Source: Curvibacter sp. GWA2_63_95 (GTDB taxonomy: Bacteria; Pseudomonadota; Gammaproteobacteria; Burkholderiales; Burkholderiaceae_C). Taken from it: DNA of 64,000 nt. The notes below the pieces were generated by a model. The model had not been told where the DNA came from. It saw only the letters and a program-made list of their open reading frames with translations, and made no database searches. Location of the stretch: positions 1 to 64,000 of the forward strand of contig MGPB01000004.1 of assembly GCA_001795455.1 (NCBI GenBank). Direction: 5' to 3'. The stretch's first letter is position 1. Every line of letters starts with the position of its first letter. Below are positions 49,588 to 57,709 of the stretch, piece by piece. The translations under genes were made by a program, and so were the position numbers.

Positions 49588-49622
49588 GGTGGGCCTCGTC
49601 AAACAGGGCAAGGGGGTGAAGG

Positions 49623-50159
49623 TCAGTCAGACCAGTTGCGGCGAAAGCGCGCATCCAGGCCTTTGGGAAAGGTGATTTCGCGTTCACTGAAGCTGCCTTT
49701 GTCAGCCCGCGTGTGGCAGGCGATGCAGTTGGCCGCGCTCTTGACCGCGGCCTGTTTCCAGATGGCGGGGTCCAGCTCGTCGTGCTTGCGCACAAACCAG
49801 GCCGAGGTGCTGATGCGGTCCTGCGGCGGCTCTTCGCGCACCCGCTTGTAGGTACCGGCATTCACCTGCAGCCACTGGCTGATCTCGCGCACGCTGGCTT
49901 CGTCCAGCGACGCGTCGGTGCCGTAGTGTGTGTCCAGCGAACCCATGACCCGTTTCCAGGATGCAGCAGGCAACATGCCCGCCGGGTAGGCGATGTGGCA
50001 GGCCGCACATTCGGCCTGGTACTTGGGCAGGGGCGGCACCATGGGGCCTTTGGAGTCGGCCCAGGCGCTGCCCAGCGACAAGCCGGCCAGGGCCAAAATT
50101 GCTATCCATTTAGGAGCTGTTCGCGCATATTGCACGGGGGCTAGAGGCCTGTTTTGCAT
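49623..50159 (-). CDS. Diheme cytochrome c (DHC type)
   Basis: 178 residues exported to the periplasm, with two CxxCH heme sites: CAACH at 51-55 and CIACH at 145-149. Diheme cytochrome c is the partner of SHP and of the cytochrome b subunit. The start ATG 50159 is preceded by AAGGAAG at ideal spacing; an in-frame ATG 21 bases upstream is less likely. The first 20 codons, including the signal-peptide n-region QNRPLAPVQYARTAPKW, are encoded antisense by a copy of the dispersed repeat. Confidence 0.9.
   Translation of the reverse strand: MQNRPLAPVQYARTAPKWIAILALAGLSLGSAWADSKGPMVPPLPKYQAECAACHIAYPAGMLPAASWKRVMGSLDTHYGTDASLDEASVREISQWLQVNAGTYKRVREEPPQDRISTSAWFVRKHDELDPAIWKQAAVKSAANCIACHTRADKGSFSEREITFPKGLDARFRRNWSD
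50101..50150 (+). repeat. Dispersed repeat, copy 7 (inside a signal-peptide coding region)
   Basis: Plus-strand copy: GCTATCCATTTAGGAGCTGT, then TCGCGCATATTGC, then ACGGGGGCTAGAGGCC. The minus strand of it encodes the first residues of the diheme cytochrome signal peptide. Confidence 0.8.
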
Positions 50160-50191
50160 AAACTTCCTTTGGGTTGGCATGCCGGGGGCCG

Positions 50192-50590
50192 TCAGCGCTT
50201 GAGGCTGACCAGCCAGGCCAGCACATCGGCCTTTTCGGCGGCAGTGCACTCGCGGGCCAACACGTCCTTGCAGTTGCGACGGAACCACTTCTCGCTCTTG
50301 GCGGGGTCGGTAAACCGCTCGGGGTTGAACGCCGGCGCCAGCGCCGTGATGGCTTTGCCCGTACTGGCGTGTTTGCCGTCGCCGGTGGGCAAGGCGTTGT
50401 GGCAGGACGCGCAGCTCCACTCGCGGCCGTGGGTGGCGTTGAAAAACTGTTGGCCTTGGGCCGGGTTGGGACTGCGCCCCGCCTGGGCGGCCAGGGCGTT
50501 CAATTGTTCAGCAGGGGTGCCGGCCCACAGCGCGGTGGAGCACAAGGCGGCTGCCCAGACGGGCAGCAAGGTACGGCGAAAACGGTGCAT
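50192..50590 (-). CDS. shp: Sphaeroides heme protein-like cytochrome c (DUF1924)
   Basis: 132 residues: signal peptide (RTLLPVWAAALCSTALWA), one heme site CASCH (60-64), and a Cys pair at 107 and 115 that may form a disulfide. The HGREWSCASCHNALPTGDGK segment and the C-terminal KSEKWFRRNCKDVL are typical of SHP. SHP is a high-spin c-type cytochrome that can bind oxygen or NO; its physiological role is not settled. Start 50590 has GGAGG six bases upstream. First gene of the electron-transfer operon. Confidence 0.88.
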   Translation of the reverse strand: MHRFRRTLLPVWAAALCSTALWAGTPAEQLNALAAQAGRSPNPAQGQQFFNATHGREWSCASCHNALPTGDGKHASTGKAITALAPAFNPERFTDPAKSEKWFRRNCKDVLARECTAAEKADVLAWLVSLKR

Positions 50591-50697
50591 CAAAACCTCC
50601 ATGCCTTGCATGGTAGGAAGCACACATTAACGGGGTCTTAAGGCAACGCGGGGGCGCCAACAGGCGAAACGGGATACGCAGCAGTGGACCGCCGCAG

Positions 50698-51039
50698 TCA
50701 GACTTCAGCGTCAGCGCGGGGCTGGTCGCTGTGGCTCACCGCCAGACCATCGGCCACATAGGCGGGGCCTTTCATCAGCATGACCACCACACAGCCAATG
50801 GCGATGGTGAGGATGGCCGTCCAGTGGAACACCACCAGCCCCACCACCACATAGTCCGCCAGTAACACGGCACGCTCGGCCGCGGGGGTGGAGGTATCGG
50901 CCAGCCAGTGGTAAGCGCCCAGCGCCCCCAGTAGCAGAACGGTGCCGACCGCCCAGATGGCGGGCAGCTTGCGCCACAAGGCCCACTCCAGCCCACTGGC
51001 AGAGCGGATGGACCCAGGAAGTTTGGTGAGCCAGCGCAT
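50698..51039 (-). CDS. Small membrane protein of unknown function
   Basis: 113 residues with two hydrophobic segments (LPAIWAVGTVLLLGALGAYH and YVVVGLVVFHWTAILTIAIG, then CVVVML). It begins MRWLTKLPGSI. Its position between the SHP gene and radA gives no clear functional hint. Not recognised; coding status is supported by uniform codon usage and a strong hydrophobic pattern. Confidence 0.65.
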   Translation of the reverse strand: MRWLTKLPGSIRSASGLEWALWRKLPAIWAVGTVLLLGALGAYHWLADTSTPAAERAVLLADYVVVGLVVFHWTAILTIAIGCVVVMLMKGPAYVADGLAVSHSDQPRADAEV

Positions 51040-51078
51040 GCCCGCAGTGTAGGTCGCGCGGCTGATGCGGTGTTTGCG

Positions 51079-52446
51079 CTAGCCCAAACCGCGCACGACG
51101 TTCATGGCTTCTTCCACCCGGTCCACGGCATGGATGGTCATGCCATCGATGGGCTTTTTGGGCGCATTGGCCTTGGGCACCACGGCCATGGTGAAGCCCA
51201 GCTTGGCGGCTTCCTTCAGTCGCTCCTGCCCGCGCGGTGCGGGGCGCACCTCACCGGCCAAGCCCACTTCACCAAACGCGATGAAGCCCTTGGGCAGCGG
51301 CTTGCCGCGCAAGGACGAGGTGATGGAGAGCATGACGGCCAGGTCAGCCGCCGGTTCGCCAATACGCACACCGCCCACGGCGTTGATGAACACGTCCTGA
51401 TCCATACAGGCCACGCCGGCGTGGCGGTGCAACACCGCCAGCAACATGGCCAGACGGTCCTTGTCCAGACCCACGCTGAGGCGGCGCGGCGACGGCCCTC
51501 CGCTGTCCACCAGCGCCTGAATTTCCACCAGCAGCGGGCGCGTGCCCTCCAGCGTCACCATCACACAGCTGCCGGGCACGGGCTCGGCGTGCTGGCTCAA
51601 AAAGATGGCGCTGGGGTTGCTGACACCCTTGAGGCCTTTTTCGGTCATGGCGAAGACGCCAATCTCGTTGACCGCGCCAAAGCGGTTCTTGATGGCGCGC
51701 ACCAGGCGGAACTGGCTGTGCGTGTCGCCCTCGAAGTACAGCACGGTATCCACCATATGCTCCAGCACACGCGGCCCGGCCAAGGCGCCCTCTTTGGTCA
51801 CGTGGCCGACCAGCACGATGGCCGTGCCGCTGGCCTTAGCGGCGCGGGTCAGGTGCGCTGCGCATTCGCGCACCTGGGCCACCGAGCCCGGCGCGCTGGT
51901 GAGTTGTTCGGAATAGACGGTCTGGATCGAGTCGATCACCGCCACGTCCGGGCGGTTGGCCTCCAGGGTGGCGAGGATTTTTTCGAGCTGGATTTCGGCC
52001 AGCACCTTCACCTGGCTGTGGTCCAGCCCCAAGCGGCGCGAGCGCAAAGCCACTTGCGCCCCACTCTCTTCACCGGTCACGTAGAGCGTGTTTTTGCCCG
52101 AGCGCTGCAACGAATCCAGCGCCTGCAGCAACAGCGTGGATTTGCCAATACCAGGGTCGCCGCCAATCAGCACCACACCGCCCTCCACCATGCCGCCGCC
52201 CAACACGCGGTCCAGCTCCTCGTGGCCGGTGGGCGTGCGCTCCACATCCGAGGCTTCAATGTCGGACAGCACCGCCACCTCGGCGGTCTTGGCCAGCGAG
52301 GCAAAGCGGTTTTTGGCCGGGCCGTCGCTGCTGGCCACGGATTCGATCAGCGTGTTCCAGGCCTGGCAGTGCGGGCATTTGCCCAGCCATTTGGGGCTGG
52401 TGCCGCCGCATTCGTTGCAGGTGTAAACGGTTTTGTCTTTGGCCAT
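51079..52446 (-). CDS. radA: DNA repair protein RadA
   Basis: 455 residues: N-terminal C4 zinc finger (YTCNECGG... KCPHCQAW, Cys10, 13, 24, 27), RecA-like ATPase with Walker A GDPGIGKST (96-104), the RadA-specific KNRFG motif (IKNRFGAVNEIGVF) and a Lon-like C-terminal domain ending in FGEVGLAGEVRPA and a final MNVVRGLG. It promotes branch migration in recombination. Start MAKDKTVYTCNECGG is the universal N-terminus. Confidence 0.97.
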   Translation of the reverse strand: MAKDKTVYTCNECGGTSPKWLGKCPHCQAWNTLIESVASSDGPAKNRFASLAKTAEVAVLSDIEASDVERTPTGHEELDRVLGGGMVEGGVVLIGGDPGIGKSTLLLQALDSLQRSGKNTLYVTGEESGAQVALRSRRLGLDHSQVKVLAEIQLEKILATLEANRPDVAVIDSIQTVYSEQLTSAPGSVAQVRECAAHLTRAAKASGTAIVLVGHVTKEGALAGPRVLEHMVDTVLYFEGDTHSQFRLVRAIKNRFGAVNEIGVFAMTEKGLKGVSNPSAIFLSQHAEPVPGSCVMVTLEGTRPLLVEIQALVDSGGPSPRRLSVGLDKDRLAMLLAVLHRHAGVACMDQDVFINAVGGVRIGEPAADLAVMLSITSSLRGKPLPKGFIAFGEVGLAGEVRPAPRGQERLKEAAKLGFTMAVVPKANAPKKPIDGMTIHAVDRVEEAMNVVRGLG

Positions 52447-52635
52447 AGCCGAATAATACTGTACGTATTTACAGATACCAAGCCGCCACCCCCAGTGGCC
52501 GGGCGACTTTTCACCCGGTTTGCGCCACATCAGGTGCCGCCCCCGCGGCAGACCGTACGCTGGCGCACCCACGGCCACGGCCGGTGGGCGCACCATCCAT
52601 CGCGGGCCGTGCAGTTGCCTCCCAGCGCTCAATTT

Positions 52636-52679
52636 GCTATGGTTTCAGGAGCTGCTTGCGCATATTCCATAAGGGCCAG
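52636..52679 (+). repeat. Dispersed repeat, copy 8 (leader of the P-type ATPase)
   Basis: Plus-strand copy: GCTATGGTTTCAGG, then AGCTGCTTGCGCATATTCC, then ATAAGGGCCAG. Its last bases directly precede the ATPase start codon and provide the AAGGG ribosome-binding site. Confidence 0.75.
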
Positions 52680-55262
52680 ATGCCAATTTCACCCCAAAAT
52701 CTGACGACGGGCCTGCGCCAGGCCGAAGCGGCGCAGCGCCTGCAGGCCGATGGCCCCAACGTGCTGCCCGGTGAGCAGCCACGCCGGCTGGCGGCCATCG
52801 TGCAGGACACACTGAAGGAGCCCATGTTCATGCTGCTGCTGGCCGCCGCCGTGTTGTACGGCGTGTTGGGCGACTGGCAGGAGGGCGGCATTTTGATGGG
52901 GCTGGTGACCGTCGTGTTGGGGCTCACGCTGTACCAGGAGGGCAAGACCGAACGCGCCATGCAGGCCCTGCGCCAACTCTCCAGCCCGCGCGCGCTGGTG
53001 CTGCGCGACGGCCAGCCCCAGCGCATTGCCGGGCAGGACGTGGTGGTGGGCGACATCCTGGTGGTGGCCGAGGGCGACCGCATTGCCGCCGACGCCGTGC
53101 TGCTGGACGGCAGCGAGCTGATGGCCGATGAATCCCTGCTGACCGGGGAATCCACCCCGGTGGACAAAGTAGCCGCCCCGACTGACAGCGATGCGCTCAC
53201 CGAACTGCCGCCCCAGGCTGGCGGCAACCAGACGCCGTTTTTGTACTGCGGCACGCTGGTGGTCAAAGGGCATGGCATGGCGCGTGTGCTGGCCACCGGC
53301 GAGCGCACCGCCATGGGCCGCATTGGCAGCGCCTTGCAAAGCCTGCAGGCCGAGGCCTCGCCGCTGCGCGCGCAGACGGCGCGGCTGGTGCGCACACTGG
53401 CCGTGGTGGCGCTCACCGCCAGCGTGTGCCTGGTGCTGGCCTACGGCCTGATGCGCGGCGACTGGATGGGTGCCGTGCTGGCCGGCATTGCCCTGGCCAT
53501 GGCGCTGCTGCCGCAAGAGTTCACCGTGGTGCTGACCGTGCTGCCAGCCTTGGGCGCGTGGCGCCTGTCCCGACTGCAGGTGCTGACCCGGCGCATTGCC
53601 GCCATCGAGACGCTGGGCGCGACCTCGGTGCTGTGTGTGGACAAAACTGGCACGTTGACCGAAAACCGCATGACCGTGGCCCAGCTCTACGCCTATGGCG
53701 GCGCGCAGGCCGATGCCACGCTGGTGGTGGACTACAGCGCGCAATCCGACCTGCCAGAGGCCTTCCACACCGTGGCCGAATTCGCCATTCTGGCCAGCGT
53801 GCAAGACCCGTACGACCCGATGGAGCTGGCCTTTCACCGGCTGGGCGCGCACTTTTTGCAGGGCACCGAACACCTGCACCGCGACTGGACGCTGGTGCGC
53901 GAGTACGGCCTGACGCCACAGCTGCGCGCCATGTCCCATGTGTGGACGACGCTCACCCAGGACCACACCCGCATCGTGGCGGCCAAAGGCGCGCCCGAAG
54001 CCGTGGTGGACCTGTGCCACCTGCCCGAGGCCGAACGCCTGCGCATTGCCGCCGCCGTGGATGCCATGGCCGGACAGGGCCTGCGCGTGCTGGGCGTGGC
54101 GCAAGGCCAGTTTGAGGGCACCAACTGGCCGGCGCAGGAACACGACTTCACCTTCCAGTTTGTCGGGCTGCTGGGTTTGCAAGACCCGCTGCGCCCCGGC
54201 ATTCCGGAAGCGGTGGCCCAGTGCCACACGGCCGGCATTCGGGTGGTGATGATCACCGGCGACTACCCCGCCACCGCCCACGCCATTGCCCGGACCGCCG
54301 GGCTGGCCCAGAGCGATGCGGCCGGGGTGTTGAGTGGTGACGCGATTGCCACGCTGGACGATGCCGCGCTGCGCAGCCGCATGCGCGAGGTGGCCGTGTG
54401 TGCCCGCGTGGCCCCGGCGCAAAAGCTGCGCATCGTGCAAGCCCTGCAGGCCGATGGCCAGGTGGTGGCCATGACGGGTGACGGCGTGAACGACGCTCCG
54501 GCGCTGAAAGCAGCCCACGTGGGCATTGCCATGGGCGGGCGCGGCACCGATGTAGCACGCGAGTCTGCCGCGCTGGTGCTGCTGGACGACAACTTTGCCT
54601 CCATCGCGGGGGCCATCCGCCTGGGGCGGCGCATTTTTGACAATGTACGCAAGTCCATGTCGTACATCCTGGCGGTGCATGTGCCGATTGCCGGCATGGC
54701 CCTGCTGCCGGTGCTGCTGGGTTGGCCCACGGTGCTGTTTCCGCTGCACATTGCGTTTCTGGAGCTGGTGATCGACCCGGCCTGCTCCATGGTGTTTGAA
54801 AACGAGCCGGCCGAGGCCGATGGCATGCGCCAGCCCCCGCGCGATGTGCAAGCACCCTTGCTGGACCGGCGCGCCCTGGGCATGGCCCTGCTGCAGGGCG
54901 CGGGTGCACTGGCGGTGGTGATGGCGGCGCAGGGGTGGGCCATGGGCCAATGGGGAGAAGACGGCGGGAGGGCCTTGGCATTCGTCACGCTGGTGCTGGG
55001 CAATCTGGGCCTGATTTTTTGCAACCGCAGCCACCTGCCGCTGTGGCGCTCGGTGGGCACCCCCAACCGCACGCTGTGGGTGGTGTGCGGCCTGGCGCTG
55101 CTGCTCACCCTGACGGCGGTGTACCTGCCTTGGTTGCAGCGCTTGTTTGCATTTGCGCCCTTGCCTGGCGCCGGGCTGGCACTTGCGGGGGGCCTGGGCC
55201 TGCTGTGTGTGCTGTGGTTTGAGGCGCTCAAGGCCTGGCAGCGCCGCCCCTTGGCGGCCTGA
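52680..55262 (+). CDS. Cation-translocating P-type ATPase
   Basis: 860 residues. It has the family motifs: TGES (155-158), phosphorylation site DKTGTLTENRMT (Asp321), MITGDYPATAHAIARTAGL, TGDGVNDAPALKAAHVGIAM, and about eight to ten membrane helices. M4 reads LLPQEFTVVLTVLPALGAWR instead of the usual PEGL/PEEF, so cation specificity is unclear, though the layout most resembles P2-type (Ca2+/Mn2+-like) pumps. No N-terminal heavy-metal domain. Start ATG 52680 lies at the edge of a repeat copy. Confidence 0.9.
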   Translation: MPISPQNLTTGLRQAEAAQRLQADGPNVLPGEQPRRLAAIVQDTLKEPMFMLLLAAAVLYGVLGDWQEGGILMGLVTVVLGLTLYQEGKTERAMQALRQLSSPRALVLRDGQPQRIAGQDVVVGDILVVAEGDRIAADAVLLDGSELMADESLLTGESTPVDKVAAPTDSDALTELPPQAGGNQTPFLYCGTLVVKGHGMARVLATGERTAMGRIGSALQSLQAEASPLRAQTARLVRTLAVVALTASVCLVLAYGLMRGDWMGAVLAGIALAMALLPQEFTVVLTVLPALGAWRLSRLQVLTRRIAAIETLGATSVLCVDKTGTLTENRMTVAQLYAYGGAQADATLVVDYSAQSDLPEAFHTVAEFAILASVQDPYDPMELAFHRLGAHFLQGTEHLHRDWTLVREYGLTPQLRAMSHVWTTLTQDHTRIVAAKGAPEAVVDLCHLPEAERLRIAAAVDAMAGQGLRVLGVAQGQFEGTNWPAQEHDFTFQFVGLLGLQDPLRPGIPEAVAQCHTAGIRVVMITGDYPATAHAIARTAGLAQSDAAGVLSGDAIATLDDAALRSRMREVAVCARVAPAQKLRIVQALQADGQVVAMTGDGVNDAPALKAAHVGIAMGGRGTDVARESAALVLLDDNFASIAGAIRLGRRIFDNVRKSMSYILAVHVPIAGMALLPVLLGWPTVLFPLHIAFLELVIDPACSMVFENEPAEADGMRQPPRDVQAPLLDRRALGMALLQGAGALAVVMAAQGWAMGQWGEDGGRALAFVTLVLGNLGLIFCNRSHLPLWRSVGTPNRTLWVVCGLALLLTLTAVYLPWLQRLFAFAPLPGAGLALAGGLGLLCVLWFEALKAWQRRPLAA

Positions 55263-55265
55263 GGC

Positions 55266-56477
55266 TCAGGGCTTGGGGATGCGGTCGCGGGCGCGGCGCA
55301 CCCGCTCCCCACTGATGGCAATTTTGACGGTTTCAAAATTCACCGGCGCCACGATGGTGGCCTCCGTGCCGGCGGCTTCTATCGGCTGGTAGCGGGTGAT
55401 GGGCATGCTGTTTTTGTCCATCACACCGACCACCCACGGCGTCGTCGCCTTGGCACCGCGCTGCACCGCCACGGCGGTGTCGCCGTTGGCCAACAACAGG
55501 TAGGTGCCGGGCGGGTAAAAGCCCACCGCGGTGGCCATGGCGGCACCCACGGCAGCCGCGTCGCCTTCAGCGCCCACATAGATGGACTTGGCCGCCCCCA
55601 GCGGGGAGAGCGGCGAGCGGGTCTTGCGCGCCGCCATCTTGGCCACAAAGGCGTCAGCGGTGCTCAGGATCTTGCGCGAACGCAGATTACGCGGCAGGGC
55701 CCCGGTGGTGTCGGGCGCATGGTGCCAGCGCACCAGGTCCAGGGTGTCTGGGTCGTCCATCCCAAAGGCCTGCAGGATGGCGGCGCTGCGCTCCGGGTGT
55801 TCGCGGATCAGGGTGCGCTGCCATTCGGTCAGGGGGGCCGTTTGGCGCGCCAGGCTGTCCTGGTCACGCGCCATGGCAATGTTCATGGTCAGGGCGGCGT
55901 CCACCAGGCAGCGCCGGGCATGCGGGTCCAGCCCCAATTTTTGTGCGGTGAGCGCACTGACCACCCCACACAACAAGGCGTGGGTGGCGCAGTAGCCCAG
56001 GCTGTCATCGGCCAACGCCTGGAACAGGCAGAACAGGCTATCGTCGGCATCCTCCTCCAGCAGCTTGAGCAACTTGCGCGCAATGCCATCGAGTCGGCCC
56101 AGGGGGTTGATGGCCAAGCCGCCCTGGTACAGGATGCCGCGCAAGACCTCTTGCAGGTCCAGCCAGCCGCCACTGAGCTGGGCGCCCACCACGTAATCGG
56201 CCACCCGGATTTCGCTGGGCATGCCGGCCTGGGCGATCGTCATCAGGTCCACGCCGTCGCGCAGCATCTCGTGCACCATGCGTTCATAGGCGCGTTGCCA
56301 GGCCAGCGCATCGTCGGGCGTGGCCGAGGCGTTGAAGGCGTGGAGCTTGTCGCGGTGCTGCTCGGAGAGCACCGGCTGGCCCTTGCGCAGCAACAGCTGG
56401 CCCGCTTCGCTCCAGATATTGACCGGGATGGGCCGCCCCACTGCGAGCAGGGCCACCGGAATGGGCACGTACCTCAA
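55266..56477 (-). CDS. Degenerate HD-domain (HD-GYP-like) protein
   Basis: 403 residues from a TTG at 56477 (a GTG at 56471 is also possible). The middle and C-terminal parts have an HD-GYP-like helical arrangement (LGYCATHALLCGVVSALTAQ, then REHPERSAAILQAFG and DLVRWHHAPDTTG), but the first HD dyad is replaced by an AALTMNIAMAR segment and GYP is absent. It may bind but not hydrolyse c-di-GMP. It follows alr by 10 bases, and is convergent with the P-type ATPase. Confidence 0.7.
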   Translation of the reverse strand: MRYVPIPVALLAVGRPIPVNIWSEAGQLLLRKGQPVLSEQHRDKLHAFNASATPDDALAWQRAYERMVHEMLRDGVDLMTIAQAGMPSEIRVADYVVGAQLSGGWLDLQEVLRGILYQGGLAINPLGRLDGIARKLLKLLEEDADDSLFCLFQALADDSLGYCATHALLCGVVSALTAQKLGLDPHARRCLVDAALTMNIAMARDQDSLARQTAPLTEWQRTLIREHPERSAAILQAFGMDDPDTLDLVRWHHAPDTTGALPRNLRSRKILSTADAFVAKMAARKTRSPLSPLGAAKSIYVGAEGDAAAVGAAMATAVGFYPPGTYLLLANGDTAVAVQRGAKATTPWVVGVMDKNSMPITRYQPIEAAGTEATIVAPVNFETVKIAISGERVRRARDRIPKP

Positions 56478-56487
56478 GGCCGGCGCT

Positions 56488-57582
56488 TCAGTCGGCCACG
56501 ACCACGGGCACGCGCAGGGCCAGCGCACACATCAGCTCGTAGCCCACGGTGCCGGCGCTGGCGGCCACCTCGTCAATGGGCAACACCGCACCATTGGCAG
56601 CCCGGCCCCACAGCGTCACTTCGCTGCCCATGGCGGCCTGGGGTACCGGCTCCAGGTCCACGGTCACCATGTCCATGCTCACGCGGCCCACGGTGCGGGT
56701 GCGCACGCCGTCCACCAGCACCGGGGTGCCGGTGGGGCACAGGCGCGGGTAGCCGTCGGCATACCCACAGGCCACCACACCAATGCGCATTGGCCGGTCG
56801 GCCACAAATGTAGAGCCATAACCGACTGTATCGCCCGTGGATAGTGCGCGAACAGCTATGATTTTTGCAGCAAGCGTCATGGTCGGCTGCAGCCCCCAGT
56901 GGGCGGCGGTGTGTTCGGGGTAGTCGGGCGCGCTGCCATACACGGCAATGCCGGGGCGCACCCAGTCCGACACCAGGCCGGGACCCGAGTGACGCAGCGT
57001 GGCCGCGCTGTTGCTGACCGTGCGTTCACCGGGCAGGTCGTCGGTGGCGGCCTTGAAGGCGGCCATTTGCGCGCCAATGCCCTTGGCACCATCGGCGTCG
57101 CTGAAGTGGGTCATCAGCGAAATCTCGTCCACCTGCGGCAACGCGTTGAGCCGCGTCCAGGCCGAGCGCACCTGCTCGGGCTGGAAGCCCAGGCGGTTCA
57201 TGCCGGAGTTGACCTTGAGGAAAACGCGGTGCGGCTCGTTGGTTTTGTGGATGGCCAGCATATTGATTTGCTCTTCGCAGTGCACCGTGTGCCACAGGCC
57301 CAAGCGCGAACACAACTCCAGATCGCGCTGCTCGAACACGCCCTCCAACAGGAGGATGGGGCCACGCCAGCCCAGGCTGCGCACGCGCTGGGCCTCGTCC
57401 AGGTCCAGCAGGGCAATGCCGTCAGCGCCGCGCAGGCCGTCAAACGCGCGCTCGATACCGTGGCCGTAGGCGTTGGCCTTGACGACCGCCCAGACCCGCG
57501 CATCGGGTGCCGCGCGACGCGCCACCTCCAGGTTGTGGCGCAGGGCTTGGGGGTGGATGGTGGCTTGGATGGGACGGGGCAT
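56488..57582 (-). CDS. alr: Alanine racemase
   Basis: 364 residues, PLP-dependent fold III. The PLP lysine is Lys35 ([10 protein letters not shown]); the catalytic tyrosine lies in [11 protein letters not shown], followed by [14 protein letters not shown] and [12 protein letters not shown]. It makes D-alanine for peptidoglycan. It is one gene upstream of the degenerate HD protein. Unusual: the codons for [11 protein letters not shown] (minus strand 56832-56871) form a copy of the dispersed repeat, with rare ATA and CTA codons. Confidence 0.96.
   Translation of the reverse strand: MPRPIQATIHPQALRHNLEVARRAAPDARVWAVVKANAYGHGIERAFDGLRGADGIALLDLDEAQRVRSLGWRGPILLLEGVFEQRDLELCSRLGLWHTVHCEEQINMLAIHKTNEPHRVFLKVNSGMNRLGFQPEQVRSAWTRLNALPQVDEISLMTHFSDADGAKGIGAQMAAFKAATDDLPGERTVSNSAATLRHSGPGLVSDWVRPGIAVYGSAPDYPEHTAAHWGLQPTMTLAAKIIAVRALSTGDTVGYGSTFVADRPMRIGVVACGYADGYPRLCPTGTPVLVDGVRTRTVGRVSMDMVTVDLEPVPQAAMGSEVTLWGRAANGAVLPIDEVAASAGTVGYELMCALALRVPVVVAD
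56832..56871 (-). repeat. Dispersed repeat, copy 9 (inside alr)
   Basis: Minus-strand copy: GCAAAAATCATAGCTGTTCG, then CGCACTATCC, then ACGGGCGATA. It encodes [12 protein letters not shown] within alanine racemase in the same reading frame as copy 3 encodes LAVCAYSTRA. Confidence 0.65.
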
Positions 57583-57614
57583 GGGGTCGAATGGGGCGTG
57601 GTTCTACAAAGATT

Positions 57615-57639
57615 TTGACATTCAGCGGCATGCTATAAC
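57615..57639 (+). promoter_or_regulatory. Predicted promoter of lplT
   Basis: Extended -10 element TGC-TATAAC (57631-57639). A TTGACA (57615-57620) lies 13 bases upstream, too close for a normal -35, so the extended -10 probably dominates. The leader then carries a 9-bp stem (GCGCATTAG / CTAATGTGC, 57673-57695) before the start. Confidence 0.45.
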
Positions 57640-57709
57640 CGCAGCACGTTTGGAGACCTACAACAATACCTAGCGCATTAGTCACGCTAATGTGCCTTAT
57701 CCCCCACCC

